NCBI RefSeq assembly: GCF_027595985.1
Contig: NC_073303.1
Coordinates: 369,868,386-369,932,385, forward strand
Source: Sorex araneus
Lineage: Eukaryota; Chordata; Mammalia; Eulipotyphla; Soricidae
DNA length: 64,000 nt
Reading direction: 5' to 3'
A program made the position numbers and the translations under genes. Shown here piece by piece: positions 43,740-55,009 of the stretch (the stretch's first letter is position 1; every line of letters begins with the position of its first letter). Below the pieces are notes generated by a model. The model was not told the DNA's origin. It saw nothing but the letters and a program-made list of their open reading frames with translations, and searched no databases.

Positions 43740-44035
43740 CAGGGCTAGTGTGACAGACAGGTGGGGAAGGTGTTCCTCACGCCCCCTTCTCCCCCACCCC
43801 AGATGCCAAGAGTGATTCCTGAGCCCAGCCCAGTGAGCTCCCCAACCCCCCCCCCCACAAGAGTAGTTTTCCAATTGCAACTCAAAAGAAATATAATCAG
43901 TATCAATAATTAGAAGAAATAGTGTATCAGATAATAAAAATGAACTAAATAGGGCTGGGGCACATGTCATTTAACCTGGGCTCAATTCCCAGGATCACTT
44001 GGTTCCCCCAGCGAACAGAAAGTGAGCCTTAAGAA
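43740..44035 (+). mobile_element. Two eroded type 1 SINE fragments
   Basis: 'cagggctagtgtgacagacaggtggggaaggtg' (split by changes) at 43740 and GGGGCACATGTCATTTAACC at about 43955. Confidence 0.55.
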
Positions 44036-44046
44036 CTGTCTGTATG

Positions 44047-44210
44047 GGGGCTGGAGCAATAGCACAGTGGGTAGGGCGTTTGCCTTGCACACGGCCGACC
44101 CAGGTTCGATTCCCAGCATCCCATATGGTCCCCTGAGCACCGCCAGGAGTAATTCCTGAGTGCAGAGTCGGGAGTAACCCCTGTGCATCGCCGGGTGTGA
44201 CCCAAAAAGC

Positions 44211-44237
<27 letters not shown>
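44047..44237 (+). mobile_element. Type 1 SINE with target-site duplication
   Basis: Near-consensus copy with a CAAAACAAAA-type tail. 'aactgtctgtat' left and 'aactgtcggtat' right flank it. Confidence 0.92.
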
Positions 44238-44242
<5 letters not shown>

Positions 44243-44424
44243 TGTCGGTATGACCCCTTTTAAGAAAGGGGAATAAATAACAAAATGTTAAAGTATTAGC
44301 TAAAATTATCAATTAAATGATAATAAAATATGCTGATAAAAGGAATTTGGTTTTTAAAATGTCTAGAGTACATGTTCCCTAAAAGAGAATGTGGTCCCAA
44401 GTACAAAACTTTAAAAAATAAGCT

Positions 44425-44599
44425 TATGGGTCAGAGCTACTCCAGTGGTTTAGGAGCCTGCCTTTCATGCTGCCGACCCGGGCTTGCTCTGCTGTGCTGC
44501 ACATGGTCCCCCACAAACCCTGCCAGGAGGGAACCGTGACCACAGAGCCAGCTGTGAGTAAAACCCCGAGTACAGTGAGAATTGGCCCAACCATCCCCC
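44425..44599 (+). mobile_element. Type 1 SINE, diverged
   Basis: GGGTCAGAGCTACTCCAGTG head, CCCTGCCAGGAGGGAACCGT body. Confidence 0.75.
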
Positions 44600-44611
44600 C
44601 ATCAAATAAAT

Positions 44612-44857
44612 GTCACTGTCACTGTCATCCTGTTGCTCATTGATCTGTTCAAGCGGGCACCAGTAACGTCTCTCATTGTGAGACTTATTGTTATTGTGTT
44701 TGTCATATCCAATACATCACCGGTAGCTTGCCAGGCTCTGCCGTGCGGGCTTGATACTCTCAGTAGCTTGCCGGGCTCTCGGAGAGGGGAGGAGGGATTG
44801 GACACAGGTCGGCCGCGTGAAAGGCAAATGCCCTGCCACTGCGCTATCGCTCCAACC
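44612..44857 (-). mobile_element. Type 2 SINE with perfect 12-bp target-site duplication
   Basis: Inverted complete copy of 246 bp. It starts with the tail complement TGTCACTGTCACTGTCATCC and ends with the inverted head. CATCAAATAAAT is at 44600-44611 and 44858-44869. Confidence 0.95.
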
Positions 44858-45194
44858 CATCAAATAAATAAATCTAAAAATATGTCAAGGATTAAGCAAA
44901 AAAAGAGTTTCTGAAATAAGGATTAAGATCAGTTAACTCATAAATCAAATTTGTATACACACTTGTTTAGTAGGTATTTGTGTGTGTTATACATTTGAGC
45001 TATTTATGCCTACTTGCTTATACCATGTAAGTTTCTTCTCTGAAAACTGTCAATTCTGATATAAGACTTGGAATATCTACAAGAGAATTTTACAATCTGA
45101 AGTTTTTCTGTAAAAACACACAAACACATTAGGTATACCTTCCTAGTAACAGTAAGTCTTGAAAATAATATACCTTCCATAATAATTTGAATTC

Positions 45195-45545
45195 TTGTTT
45201 ACTTTCATTTTTGGGTCACCCTCAGAGGTGCTCTAGGGACCATAAAGGGTGTCGGGGATTGAATTCAGGTTGACAGCATACAAAGCAAACGACCAGCCCA
45301 CTACATTATCTCTTCGATCCCCAGAACACTTATTACTTATGAAATCTTATTCAATTCTTCCAAATGAATTAGTCATGTCATTTCTTATATAACTCCCTTC
45401 CCCCAATACCCCCGAACCCGGCAAAGTCAGGGCTTACTCCTGGCTCTGCACTCAGGAATCACTCTTCTGGCGTGTCAGGGGACCATACGGGGTGCTAGGG
45501 ATCAAACCCGGGTCAGCGACATGCTGTACCAATACTCCCCAAACC
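45195..45545 (-). mobile_element. Two diverged type 1 SINEs, reverse orientation
   Basis: First at 45210-45325 (GGGTCACCCTCAGAGGTGCT), second at 45420-45545 (GGCTTACTCCTGGCTCTGCA). Confidence 0.7.
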
Positions 45546-46104
45546 TTTTCTTCAAAGTGTTTTACTGCAAACTTTCCAAAGAAGTCCATGGACTCTATGA
45601 CACATGGTAGGGCTCTGGATATTTTATAAAAACACATTTGTTTTAAAAACAAATTCTCACCACGGGGAGGAGGGCTCAAAGAGCCAGACCCCTCCTTTGT
45701 ATGCAGGAGCCCCGGGCCTGCTCCACATGGGTGGCCACATGCCCCCCCCCCCAACCCCACAACTCCAAGCTTGTATGGAGGTTAGTAGTTAAGTCTTGAC
45801 AACAATATATGCAATTTGGTGAAGTTAACCCAGATATCAAACCTGTAAACTCAGAAAACTGTATAGCTTTGAATAACAGCTTTTCCACTTAAAATTAAAT
45901 TTTCCTCAAATCATAAGAAATTACTTAAAAGATTATTTTTAACAACTTATGCCCAATTACTTCAATTACACCTCTGTTTGTATAGTAGTAAATAAATGTC
46001 TAATCAAATAAATATTTTCTAGCTAATCTCCCCTACTAAAAATTTTTATCTTTGACAAAAGTTATGTTTTACAATTTTTCTTAAAATCAAACAAACTGTC
46101 TGAC

Positions 46105-46245
46105 CATGCTAACAACGGGCTCCAAGAGCTTGTCCCCAGGGACATCCATCCAGGTCATCTCTATGGCCCCAGGGTCGCCAGGAGAGCAAGGTGTCAGGAG
46201 GTCATCTACCATACTGTTAGGGTCAGCTCGAGACGGTCCGGAAAC
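46105..46245 (-). CDS. VPS4B: VPS4B exon 10, residues 365-411 (beta domain)
   Basis: A 141-bp exon of 47 codons, TTTCAG acceptor. It starts [20 protein letters not shown] and ends LLEPVVSM. This covers the start of the beta domain, an insertion specific to VPS4 that recruits the activator LIP5/VTA1. The segment differs from human at a few positions (VS for VR, NSM for NHL). The donor reads ATG|GTCAGA, with an unusual C at +3; the join to exon 11 is in frame. Confidence 0.94.
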
Positions 46246-46459
46246 CTGAAATTAAAGGAACCTGAAATATTCATCTGCACAAATTAAACAAATGTTAAGA
46301 CTTTGGCCATTATCAGGAAATCTGAAAACGTACTACTCCGTTAAAATATTTCAGAAAATAATCAGAAAAATATACAACAAATATGGTATCTCTGAGTACA
46401 GATGAATACTGCTTTACTTTAAATTTTTCTACAATAAATTATTGAAACACAAGAAGTTC

Positions 46460-46985
46460 GCCTGCTCCAGATGGAATCCCAGTGACCAAGAGCTTCCACA
46501 AGCAAGGCCCAAGCATGCAGGTTCCAGGACTAAAACTCCAGGCCAAATGGAGGCAGAGGAGCCGGGCTGTCCCTCTCCGGGTCCCCACCCACCCAGCAGA
46601 CTGACTGCCACACCCACAATTTGCCTCAGGTGCCATCTTAGTGCACTAACAGCCCTGGCCCAGAGGCAGAGCAATGAGTCCGGAGTTCTCTCCGGGCCCC
46701 ACACCCAGCCAATTTCACCAGCACCCCAGATGGAGTAGGTGCTGTCTCCTCGCCTACTCCAGGCGGAATCCCAGCGACTAAGAGTTTCCACAAGCAAGGC
46801 CCAGGGATGCAGGTTCAGGACTAAATCTCCAGGTCGCATGGTAGCAGAGGAGTAGGGCTGGGGCTGTCCCTTCCAGAGCCCCCTGCCGCACAGCAGGCTG
46901 GCTGTCACGCCCACAATTTGCCTCAGGTGCCATCTTAGAGCACCTACGGCCCTGGCCCAGAGACTCCCAACTGAATCCCAAAATG
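46460..46985 (-). repeat. Tandem 292-bp unit (about 1.8 copies), possible L1 5'UTR monomers
   Basis: Unit A starts at 46460 (GCCTGCTCCAGATGGAATCC) and unit B at 46752 (GCCTACTCCAGGCGGAATCC). Both contain CACAATTTGCCTCAGGTGCC followed by ATCTTAG. On the minus strand each holds TAAGATGGCA, a YY1-like core as found near the start of L1 promoters. It lies in VPS4B intron 9, about 215 bp from exon 10. The 261-codon minus-strand frame across it is not a recognised protein. Confidence 0.75.
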
Positions 46986-47014
46986 GATTAGTCACACATA
47001 CACACACATGGCCC

Positions 47015-47015
47015 A

Positions 47016-47074
<59 letters not shown>

Positions 47075-47082
47075 CTCTCTCT
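47015..47082 (+). repeat. (CA)n(CT)n microsatellite
   Basis: About 27 CA units, one interrupted, then six CT units. Confidence 0.97.
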
Positions 47083-47576
47083 AGGCATAGGAACTGTTGG
47101 GGGACAGCTGGCCCAGTGACCATGGAGCCAGGGAGCCTGGTGTGGGCAGCTGTGGCCGGCACCGGCAGGCTGCACACAAATAGAGAGCAGCGTGGGACAG
47201 GACCTGGTCATCACTCACATGAGTGGACAGCGTGGGGCAAGGAAGTGGTTACGGACCAGCAGCCCCAGGAACAGGACCTGGTCATAGCTCTTGGGAAAAG
47301 GAGTGCCTGGATGTCTAGGGAGGGACCTGGACATCTTTTCTGTAGAGTGGACTGACTTTCGATCTTCGAGTTTTGTATGCAAATCCTTCAATTCTCAAGA
47401 ACCCACCAGCACAGGAAAATCTGCTCTCATGTGGACAATATGAATGTTTCAACATTATTTCTATTTTGTCTTGAGGTATAAATGCATTAGCAGCAACTAC
47501 AAACTGAAGTTTCTATAATTTATCAAATAAATATTCTAAGTTATTCACAAAAATCTCTCAAACACTTTAGGACTAC

Positions 47577-47624
<48 letters not shown>

Positions 47625-47634
47625 CCATCACCAT
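47577..47634 (+). repeat. (CAT)n trinucleotide microsatellite
   Basis: About 16 CAT units then CACCAT variants; the complement of the GAT end of the composite element. Confidence 0.97.
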
Positions 47635-48105
47635 CCCATTGATCGTCAATTTTCTCGACAGTCTCAGTAACGTCTCCATTCTAGGTCACAGTAACGTCCT
47701 AGTACTGAGATTTTAGAAGCCTCTCTTTACTTGTCCTTCCCAATGGTGCCGCACTGGAGGTTCTGTCAGGGTAAGGGGAATGAGACCCATCATTGTTACT
47801 GGTTTTGGCATATGAATACACCATGAGGAGCTTGCCAGGCTCTCCCACGTGGGCAGGAAACTCTCCGTAGCTTGCCAGGTTCTCCAGAAGGAGAAGTAGG
47901 CTATAAGATGTTGCGCGGCCTTCCGGGAGCTTGGTTTTACAGTCTCTGGATGTTGGCTGTTCATGGGATTACACAGCGCCGGGGGGCAGTTTCTGGGTGT
48001 CACTGCCTAGCTACTGGAAAATGGGGGATCTGGGTAGAAGAGGCCCAGTTCCGATCCGAGCAGGCTTGGAGATCTCGTCCCTGGGTTCCACTATAAATAG
48101 TGGCT
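47577..48105 (-). mobile_element. Composite retroposon with (GAT)n end, reverse orientation
   Basis: Inverted homologue of 27170-27731: (CAT)n, then CTCGACAGTCTCAGTAACG, GAGATTTTAGAAGCCTCTCT, TACTGGTTTTGGCATATGAA, AAGTAGGCTATAAGATGTTG, CTGGATGTTGGCTGTTCATG, CGATCCGAGCAGGC. It has an extra short duplication of the GTAACGTC segment near 47690. It lies in VPS4B intron 9, about 165 bp from exon 9. Confidence 0.82.
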
Positions 48106-48269
48106 ACTAATGGGGAAATGTTTTTTTTTTTCTATGAAATGAAAACATGAATATCATGTTAAGTCCACTGAATCGATCATCCTAAAATTCTTCAGAGATA
48201 AAATCAACGCAGGTCTCGAAACTCCATGGGACACATAGAGAAAGAGAAGGCTTCAGGTGCGAAACTTAC

Positions 48270-48489
48270 CTTCTTAAAGTGAGTGGCCGACTGCACCTTG
48301 CGAACGGGCTGCATGAGTGCATCACGCACGATGATGCTGATGTCTGCCCCGGAATAACCATCCGTTTTCTTTCCGAGTTCTCGGAAGTCTGCTTCTGTGA
48401 GACTGTTCTGAGTGGCCCCCAAGTGCAGTTTAAACATTGCCGCTCGGGCGTGGGGCTCAGGCAAAGGAATATATATTCGTTTCTCAAAT
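48270..48489 (-). CDS. VPS4B: VPS4B exon 9, residues 291-364 (small AAA subdomain)
   Basis: A 220-bp exon, TTTAAG acceptor, GTAAGT donor, phase 0 at its end. It starts with [20 protein letters not shown] and contains the sensor-2 region [20 protein letters not shown]. It ends HFKK. The helical small subdomain it encodes makes the lid of the nucleotide pocket and the subunit interface. It is near-identical to other mammals (LGA where human has LGT). Confidence 0.96.
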
Positions 48490-48889
48490 CTTAAAATGAA
48501 TGAAGAAATTAAACCAAGAATGTTACTACATTCATTTTCAATTGATTAAGGGTATTTTCTAAAATAAAATATTTAGTGTCTCTTGTGCACAATGAGGATA
48601 AGTTAAATGGACCCAAAAGGGTCAGGAGTGAGGCCTATCTATTCAGAATAAATAAGGGGGAATACTCAGAACATATTCAAAGCATAAAAACAAAGAGCAG
48701 GCAACCAGTTCTGTTTAAGTGTTTGCATATGCTCTGGGGGTTATTTTGGCTATGGGGCTTCTACGACTGTAACTCATGAACTATTAGTTTCCCACAGAAT
48801 CACACTCTGAACTTCTCGATCAAGGTTAATATGTAACGATTACTCTCATAGAATAAATATAGTTACACAAAAAGGCCTCTTTATTTTGC

Positions 48890-49470
48890 TTTTGAGGGCT
48901 CACAAGCAGTGCGCAGGGAGCCCCAGGGACCACTCCTAAGAATCAAGGCCAACTGGGCAGGGTAGTCCAGGGTGAGGTGGCCTGCAGACAGGGACTCTTT
49001 GGCGGTGCTCTGGCCCTCAGGGCCACACCCACAGTGCTCTGAATTGGAGGTGGGACAGAGGATTGCGTACTGGGGTTTGAATTTGAGTCCCATGCCCCAG
49101 AACCACTCAAGTATCACCCAGGTGCTCACTTTATTTTACTTATTTTAAAAAGCAGATTTTAATTTTTTTCAGGCTTTGTTTTTTGTTTTTGAGCCACACT
49201 CAGTGATCTGAAGGGCTACTCCCGGCTCAGCACTCAGGAATTACTCCTCAGGGCGCACAGGGCGCCATCTGGGATGCCTACATGCTGTGATATCTCTCAA
49301 GTCCGTCATTTTTGGTTTTGGAACTACACCTGGTGCCAAAACTCCCGGCTCACTGCTCAAGGATCACTCCCGGTGGTGCTCAGGGCACCGTGAGGCTGTG
49401 AGCATAGCACCCGGGGCTCCGGCACGGTGAACACGACGCCAGCTCTCTGAGCTATCTCCCAGGTACAGCG
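48890..49470 (-). mobile_element. Cluster of three diverged type 1 SINEs, reverse orientation
   Basis: Copies at about 48890-49130, 49185-49305 and 49315-49465, recognised by their 'gctcagcactcaggaattactcc'-type bodies and inverted heads such as GAGCTATCTCCCAGG. Confidence 0.65.
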
Positions 49471-49654
49471 CCCTACTACACTTCAGTGGGGACAAGAGAA
49501 CAAATGACTCCACTCTGTTCTAAAGAAGAAACAGGCGTTAAACAGAATAAACAGCTTGCTGTCTTGAGGTTTTGGTAATGAGAGACAGGGAGAAAGCACG
49601 GAGGAAAAATTATGAGTCAGCTCTGTGGCAATAAAACTGAAAAAAATTTTCATC

Positions 49655-50575
49655 TTCTGGCGGCAAAGCACTAGAGCATGTGCGTTGTATGCGAGAGGGC
49701 TAGGTTCGATCCTCAGTATGTGTGAACGACTGAGCACTGCTTCGAGTCACTCCAGAGCACTTAGCCAGCGTAGCCCAGAAAACTAAAACAACAACAAAAA
49801 TCAAAACACTGATTTTTCCCATTAGCTCTAGAAATGGGTTCAGAATGCTTTATTTTGGGGCCACACCCAGTGGCGCTGAGGGCCTGCTCCTGGGGGCCCA
49901 GGGACTGTAGGTGGCGCAGGGATCAATCCGGGGCAGCTGCATACAGGGACAGCGCCCTGCCCTCTATGCCATCACTCTGGCCCAGAATTGGGGCATGTTT
50001 TCCAGAAAAAAGAAGCTAGCAAACCAAAAAAGATAAAAACAGCAAAAACAAAAGGTTTTTTTTTTTAATTTTTGCAGTACAAGACTAAATGGAGTAAAGA
50101 ATATAGAAGAAAGACTGAATCTTTTATATTTTCCTTTTGCTCGAGTTTCACTAAAAAAATCAACAGAAAATTTTAAACTGAAAATTTAACTTGGTTAGCA
50201 TGCATTGTCATTTAGTTATGTGACTAAAAAAAAGGAGGGAGGGCAGAGGGCGGGGTCATACCTAGTGGTGCTCAGGTGCTATTCTTGGCTCAGTGCGTAG
50301 GGGACCATGTGATGCCAGAGATCAAATCCTGTCTTCTGCATTGATTTATCTCCCTGGCCCCTCACTGGATAAAATTTTCTATGAATTTTTTTCCCACTGA
50401 AATACCAAATATTTGGGATTTTTTGCTTTAGTTCTGGGCCATACCCAGTAATGTCCAGGCCCTAATCCTGGCTCTGCCCACAGATTGCTTCTGGTGGGCT
50501 CAGAGGGGCCACACGGAGAGCTGGGAAGAGAAAGGCAAGCACCCCACCTGCTATAGTATCTCTGGTGCCAATTTG
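49655..50575. mobile_element. Cluster of four diverged type 1 SINEs
   Basis: About 49660-49800 (+), 49855-49985 (-), 50250-50360 (-) and 50430-50575 (-). Each keeps parts of the body such as GGGGCCACACCCAGTGGCGC. VPS4B exon 8 starts 260 bp further right. Confidence 0.65.
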
Positions 50576-50836
50576 CAAAAATCCAAGGCATTGGGACCCA
50601 CAAACTTAAATGGGAACTAATGGTAAGAATAGGTAATTATTTTCCAATGTGACAGATTCCAATCTTAGAAATCTCAACTCTTAATACAGCAAACACCTGC
50701 CACTCGTTGTGCAAAGCAAGAGGACAACAGTACATTTAATAATTCTGAAAAGGTATTAGAGTGTCTCCTTCTAGAGAAAAACTACTCACTTGCTACATAT
50801 CTGCAGTTAGAAACAAGAGAATTATTGTCATCATAC

Positions 50837-50918
50837 CTTCGCCTAATAGCAGAATCCAGAACCCAGGGTATATTTGTAGCTCCAAGAACCAAAATTCCAT
50901 CATTGTCCACACCAACCC
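50837..50918 (-). CDS. VPS4B: VPS4B exon 8, residues 264-290 (sensor 1 and arginine fingers)
   Basis: An 82-bp exon, TGCAG acceptor, GTATGA donor. It encodes [20 protein letters not shown] then DSAIRR. GATN is sensor 1. The Arg run at the exon boundary (RRRF across exons 8 and 9) holds the arginine fingers that complete the neighbouring subunit's ATP site. Confidence 0.96.
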
Positions 50919-50999
50919 CTGCATCAAAATATGTGTTATCTCAAATATGTTGACATTTTATTTATTTATCTTTTAATAATGTAGGAGTACTGCTGTATG

Positions 51000-51890
51000 T
51001 TGACATTTTGGTGTCTGTCAAGCCTCATCTTAAAAATATGGTACCTTAATGTTAAAGAGTCTCATCCTGAGAATCTGATAAAAATTCTTTTCAATCAAAT
51101 ATCATACTGCTAAAATATGTAAATATTCCCAAGAATAGAACCCCCCAAACTAATGGATGCATATTTTGATTTGCATGTAACCTCAGGACTTTACGTCCCC
51201 AGTAAACAGAAGGTGACACTGGAACCAGATCACTGACCCTCTTTCGCCCTCAGGTATCTGCAGCGGGACTCACTGCATTCAGACCCCAGCACAATCTCGG
51301 TAGCTCTGGCCTTTTTCACGAAAGCCTGATTGGCAACTCCCACAGCTACTCCTTCCTGCCATAATGCCACATTCGCTCGCCATACAGACAGCCCTCGCCC
51401 TGCCTGCCAGGACTGATTCCTGAGCAGAGTCAGGAGTAACCGTTGAGCATGGCCGGGCATGGCCCCCAAAACAAAATAGAATTAAAAACTTTAAGAGAAA
51501 GAGAGCCCTTGCACATTACAGAAACTGAATGCCCACCAGGCCTGTGAGAGCACCACTGTCCTGCCACAGGTACTAACAAGTACTAACAATAATGCATTGA
51601 AAGACTTCTTGAAAGACTTCAACTTCTATTTTCCACTTACTAATGATTCTGTTTCAGGTATAAGTTCATGAATGCACGAACCTCCTTACTATTTATACTA
51701 GCAAGTCCCACAAAATGATTACAGTTGGGTAAAATTACATTCCTAAGTGGTAGATAACCAGAGTGAAAGAAAGCAAAATGATACACTCAGTATCTTTAAG
51801 GCTGGAAAATTTCTGCTCAAATTATTTCCTATTAAAAGTATAATAATGGGTACATGATCAAGAAAACAAAATTTTTTAAAAATTACAATT
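51000..51890. other. VPS4B intron 7
   Basis: An eroded type 1 SINE at about 51270-51480 (+). The rest is AT-rich with nothing recognised. Confidence 0.5.
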
Positions 51891-51892
51891 AC

Positions 51893-52041
51893 CTTGCATT
51901 TGAACCAAGAATTCTGTCTTAATTCTACGTGCTGCTTCACTCTCATTTTCACTTCTTGAGCCACAAAGAGAATCAATTTCATCAATGAAGATAATGGAAG
52001 GTTTGTTCTCCCTGGCAAGTTGGAATAAGTTCTTAACTAAC
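51893..52041 (-). CDS. VPS4B: VPS4B exon 7, residues 214-263 (Walker B)
   Basis: A 149-bp exon, TTTTTAG acceptor, GTAATT donor. It contains the Walker B motif IIFIDEID, with the catalytic Glu at residue 235 by the reconstructed numbering, then [20 protein letters not shown], which includes the second pore-loop region. Split Lys and Gly codons join cleanly to the neighbouring exons. Confidence 0.97.
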
Positions 52042-52402
52042 CTAAAAACAAGTAAAAGCTTTCAGTTTCTGAAAAACAGTAAATGACATAACAGTAAAAA
52101 AAATAATAATAATAAAACAACATGCCAATATTAAGGGACTCTACAAGATTTAAAAAACCTAATCATGTTTTGGCCCAGAAAATAAAAAATGTACAACTGG
52201 AAAATCACTTTACAGCTTAGTATTTTTTTTCTTAACTATCTTTGCCCACAACATAAATCTCAACGTGAAGGTAAGTTTGATATAGAAATAAGTTATGTCA
52301 ACTACTCTAAATGTTTATTAATAAGAAACCATTACTTTATAAAATGACATCAGCAATTACCTGACAAACAGAATCTTTTAAAAAAACCAACTTATTGACT
52401 TA

Positions 52403-52567
<165 letters not shown>

Positions 52568-52569
52568 TC

Positions 52570-53820
52570 ACACCAGAAAAATACGTGAGACCTTCAAGAC
52601 GCTTCATTTCTGCGACTAAAGACATCACCCATACTGAAGAAAACTGTGATGAGATTTTTCTAAAGCTACTGGCAAAATCAATTTTTTAAAATTCATCAAA
52701 GATATATCATATACATGTATTTTATATGCATACATTTCCCTGTCTAAAGACCACTTTGCCCAAAGTGTTTTTACACAGAAAGAATCATCTGCTTGCTCAT
52801 TCGCGCTTTATGCATGAAAACTACAGTGTGCACATAGAAAACTATGTGTACAGAAGGGCCCTCGACCTCTGTGGTTCCAGTTCAGCAGCAGAAAATGAGT
52901 GATGTTGAAAAGCACTTCTTGATCATTTGCTGTGTGTGCTGCTTAATGCAGAATGTACACCCACAGGGAAGGGCAGCTGCAAGTATTTTCTTTGGAAATT
53001 TGTGACTTCTGGAAGAGTGAACCTAAGAGAGTTTGGCTGACTCCCGAGGCAGTTCTAGTCAACTGTCTGTTCACTGGTTTTTTTTTATCACATATAGTAT
53101 ATTTTCTTTCAAATAACGAGGACATTTTTGTTGGTTGTGTCTGTGGTGCTCAGGGGTAGTGCTTGGGAGTTACTGGGGCAGGGAGATACTCAGGAGACCA
53201 TGAGGTGCCAGGGAGTGAACCCAGGCCTCCTGCATGCAAAGCACGAATTTCTGTATCTTCCTGGCCCCATGGTTTGACAAACTTAAGAAAACTCTCCCTT
53301 AAATACTAGTTGTACAAAATATGTAAATTAATCTTAATTTTGCTCAATAGGAATTATAACACAGCCTAAGTCAAACTGGGCTAGGTCACAGCTGGAAAAA
53401 AAGTATCAGATATACATTAAGAATATGATAAGGCAACGTGGATAAGTAGAAGTATCTGAAAAAGAATAGTATACAGGTGATCAAAGCAAAAGCAAAACCT
53501 TTACTCTAACGAAAACCCTGACTTTCCCAACGTAAGTGGACTCTGCCCTGTCAACTGCAATGTAGAGCTCAGTGTTCACTCCATTTCAATGAGGGTGCTG
53601 CACCCGTCTCTGCCAGACTTACCTATGCTCCGTGGGCTGACAACGTGGTGGTTCTGCAATACATATACTACAAAGACATGTATGTATATGGAGTATCTTT
53701 GGATAAAGGCATTACCACTGCCTTATATATAACAACTGAAGGTGACAAGAATACATACTGCTTTACCTCAGTCATCAGGATGCTTTAAAAAATCATTAAA
53801 GGACAATTTTAAAGTTATCT
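52570..53820. other. VPS4B intron 5
   Basis: A diverged inverted type 1 SINE at about 53125-53270 (GGTGCTCAGGGGTAGTGCTT). Otherwise no recognised feature. Confidence 0.5.
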
Positions 53821-53823
53821 CAC

Positions 53824-53943
53824 CTGTAAAAAGATGAGGAAATTTAATGGGCAATATCACGGCTTCTTTAAGTGCTTCTTTGGCTCCTTCGAGACCAGCA
53901 ACATCGCTCCATTTCACATTTGGTCGCTCTATAACAATGGCAC
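53824..53943 (-). CDS. VPS4B: VPS4B exon 5, residues 122-161 (start of AAA domain)
   Basis: A 120-bp exon, TTTTTAG acceptor, GTGAGA donor. It encodes [20 protein letters not shown] and the stretch to [30 protein letters not shown] is the classic N-terminal signature of class I AAA ATPases, next to the nucleotide pocket. Confidence 0.96.
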
Positions 53944-54442
53944 CTAAAAAATTTATGTAAGCTTTAAATTAGGGAAGACTACTCCATGAAAGATATTAGG
54001 CAACACAAAAGATGATGTCAAAGAAATAACTACAGAATTGCCTGGAAACACTTTATAAAAACGCCACTAAGCCTGTCTAGAGCAGAGTGATGAGGAAGCA
54101 GCTTCAAGATTAGTCAGCAGGGGCAGGAGTGCCTGGGCGGCTGGCTGATAACTAGAGTAAAAGTCATTTCACTTTGCTATTTCTGCTTCCTTGTTGTTAA
54201 ATAAGAATAATTTCACCTGTCCAAACTTTCAAACGACTCAGACAGTCAGAAGGATCCAGGAATGGAGTTTTAGAGTGCTTGGTAGCACGCTGCTCGAACA
54301 GCTACTGTCTCAACGACTGCCATTCTGGAGCACCGGCAGTCTTGTCCAACAGATTATTTCTGACCTGTCGTTTTTCCTTTTAAACAAAGAAATGGTGATC
54401 TAATGTTTTCTTAAACTACTTAATATATTTAAGAAGTAAATC

Positions 54443-54615
54443 CGGGGCCGGAGCGATAATACAGTGGATAAGGTGTTTGCCTCTCACGCAGTCAACCTGG
54501 GTTCGATTCCCAGATCCCATATGGTTCCCTGAGTACTGGCAGGAGTAGTTCCCGAGTGCAGAGCCAGGAGTAACCCCTGAGCACCGTTGGGTGTGACCCA
54601 AAAAGCAAAAATAAG
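54443..54615 (+). mobile_element. Type 1 SINE
   Basis: GGGGCCGGAGCGATAATACA head, GAGTGCAGAGCCAGGAGTAA body, A-rich tail; in VPS4B intron 4. Confidence 0.9.
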
Positions 54616-54841
54616 TAAACAAAATTTTTTTAAAAAGAAAGATAAGCAAATGGAAAGATATTCATAGATATGAGAAGAGAAGAAGTGGAGAAAAAGAGAA
54701 TGAAAGGCATGACAGAAAAAGAGAGTAATACATTCCTATTACTTTACAATACCTTCTTGAGATCTGCCAAATTTTTGATTTGGCTTCAGATTAAACCTAT
54801 TTACAGTTTTTTGAGGTTTTGTACCATTAAAGGTATTTTAT

Positions 54842-55003
54842 TTTTGTTTGTTTTTGGGCACACCCGGTGGTGCTCAGGGTTTACTTCTAGCTCTGTGCTC
54901 AGGGATCATTCCTGGCAGACTCGGGGGACCATGTGGAGTGCTGGAAATGGAACCAGATATGCCAGGCGAGCAGCTTACCTGTTGTACTACCGCTCTGGCC
55001 CCT
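54842..55003 (-). mobile_element. Type 1 SINE, reverse orientation
   Basis: 'ggcacacccggtggtgctcagggtttactt' (split by changes), CAGGGATCATTCCTGGCAGA, and CTACCGCTCTGGCCCC as inverted head. Confidence 0.82.
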
Positions 55004-55009
55004 AATTAT

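Noticed and set aside
46429-47214. 261-codon minus-strand frame
   Set aside because: Translates a tandem repeat and a (CA)n run, giving duplicated and low-complexity peptide.
47577-47634. CRISPR-like regular repeats
   Set aside because: Simple trinucleotide array in mammalian intron DNA; no spacers.
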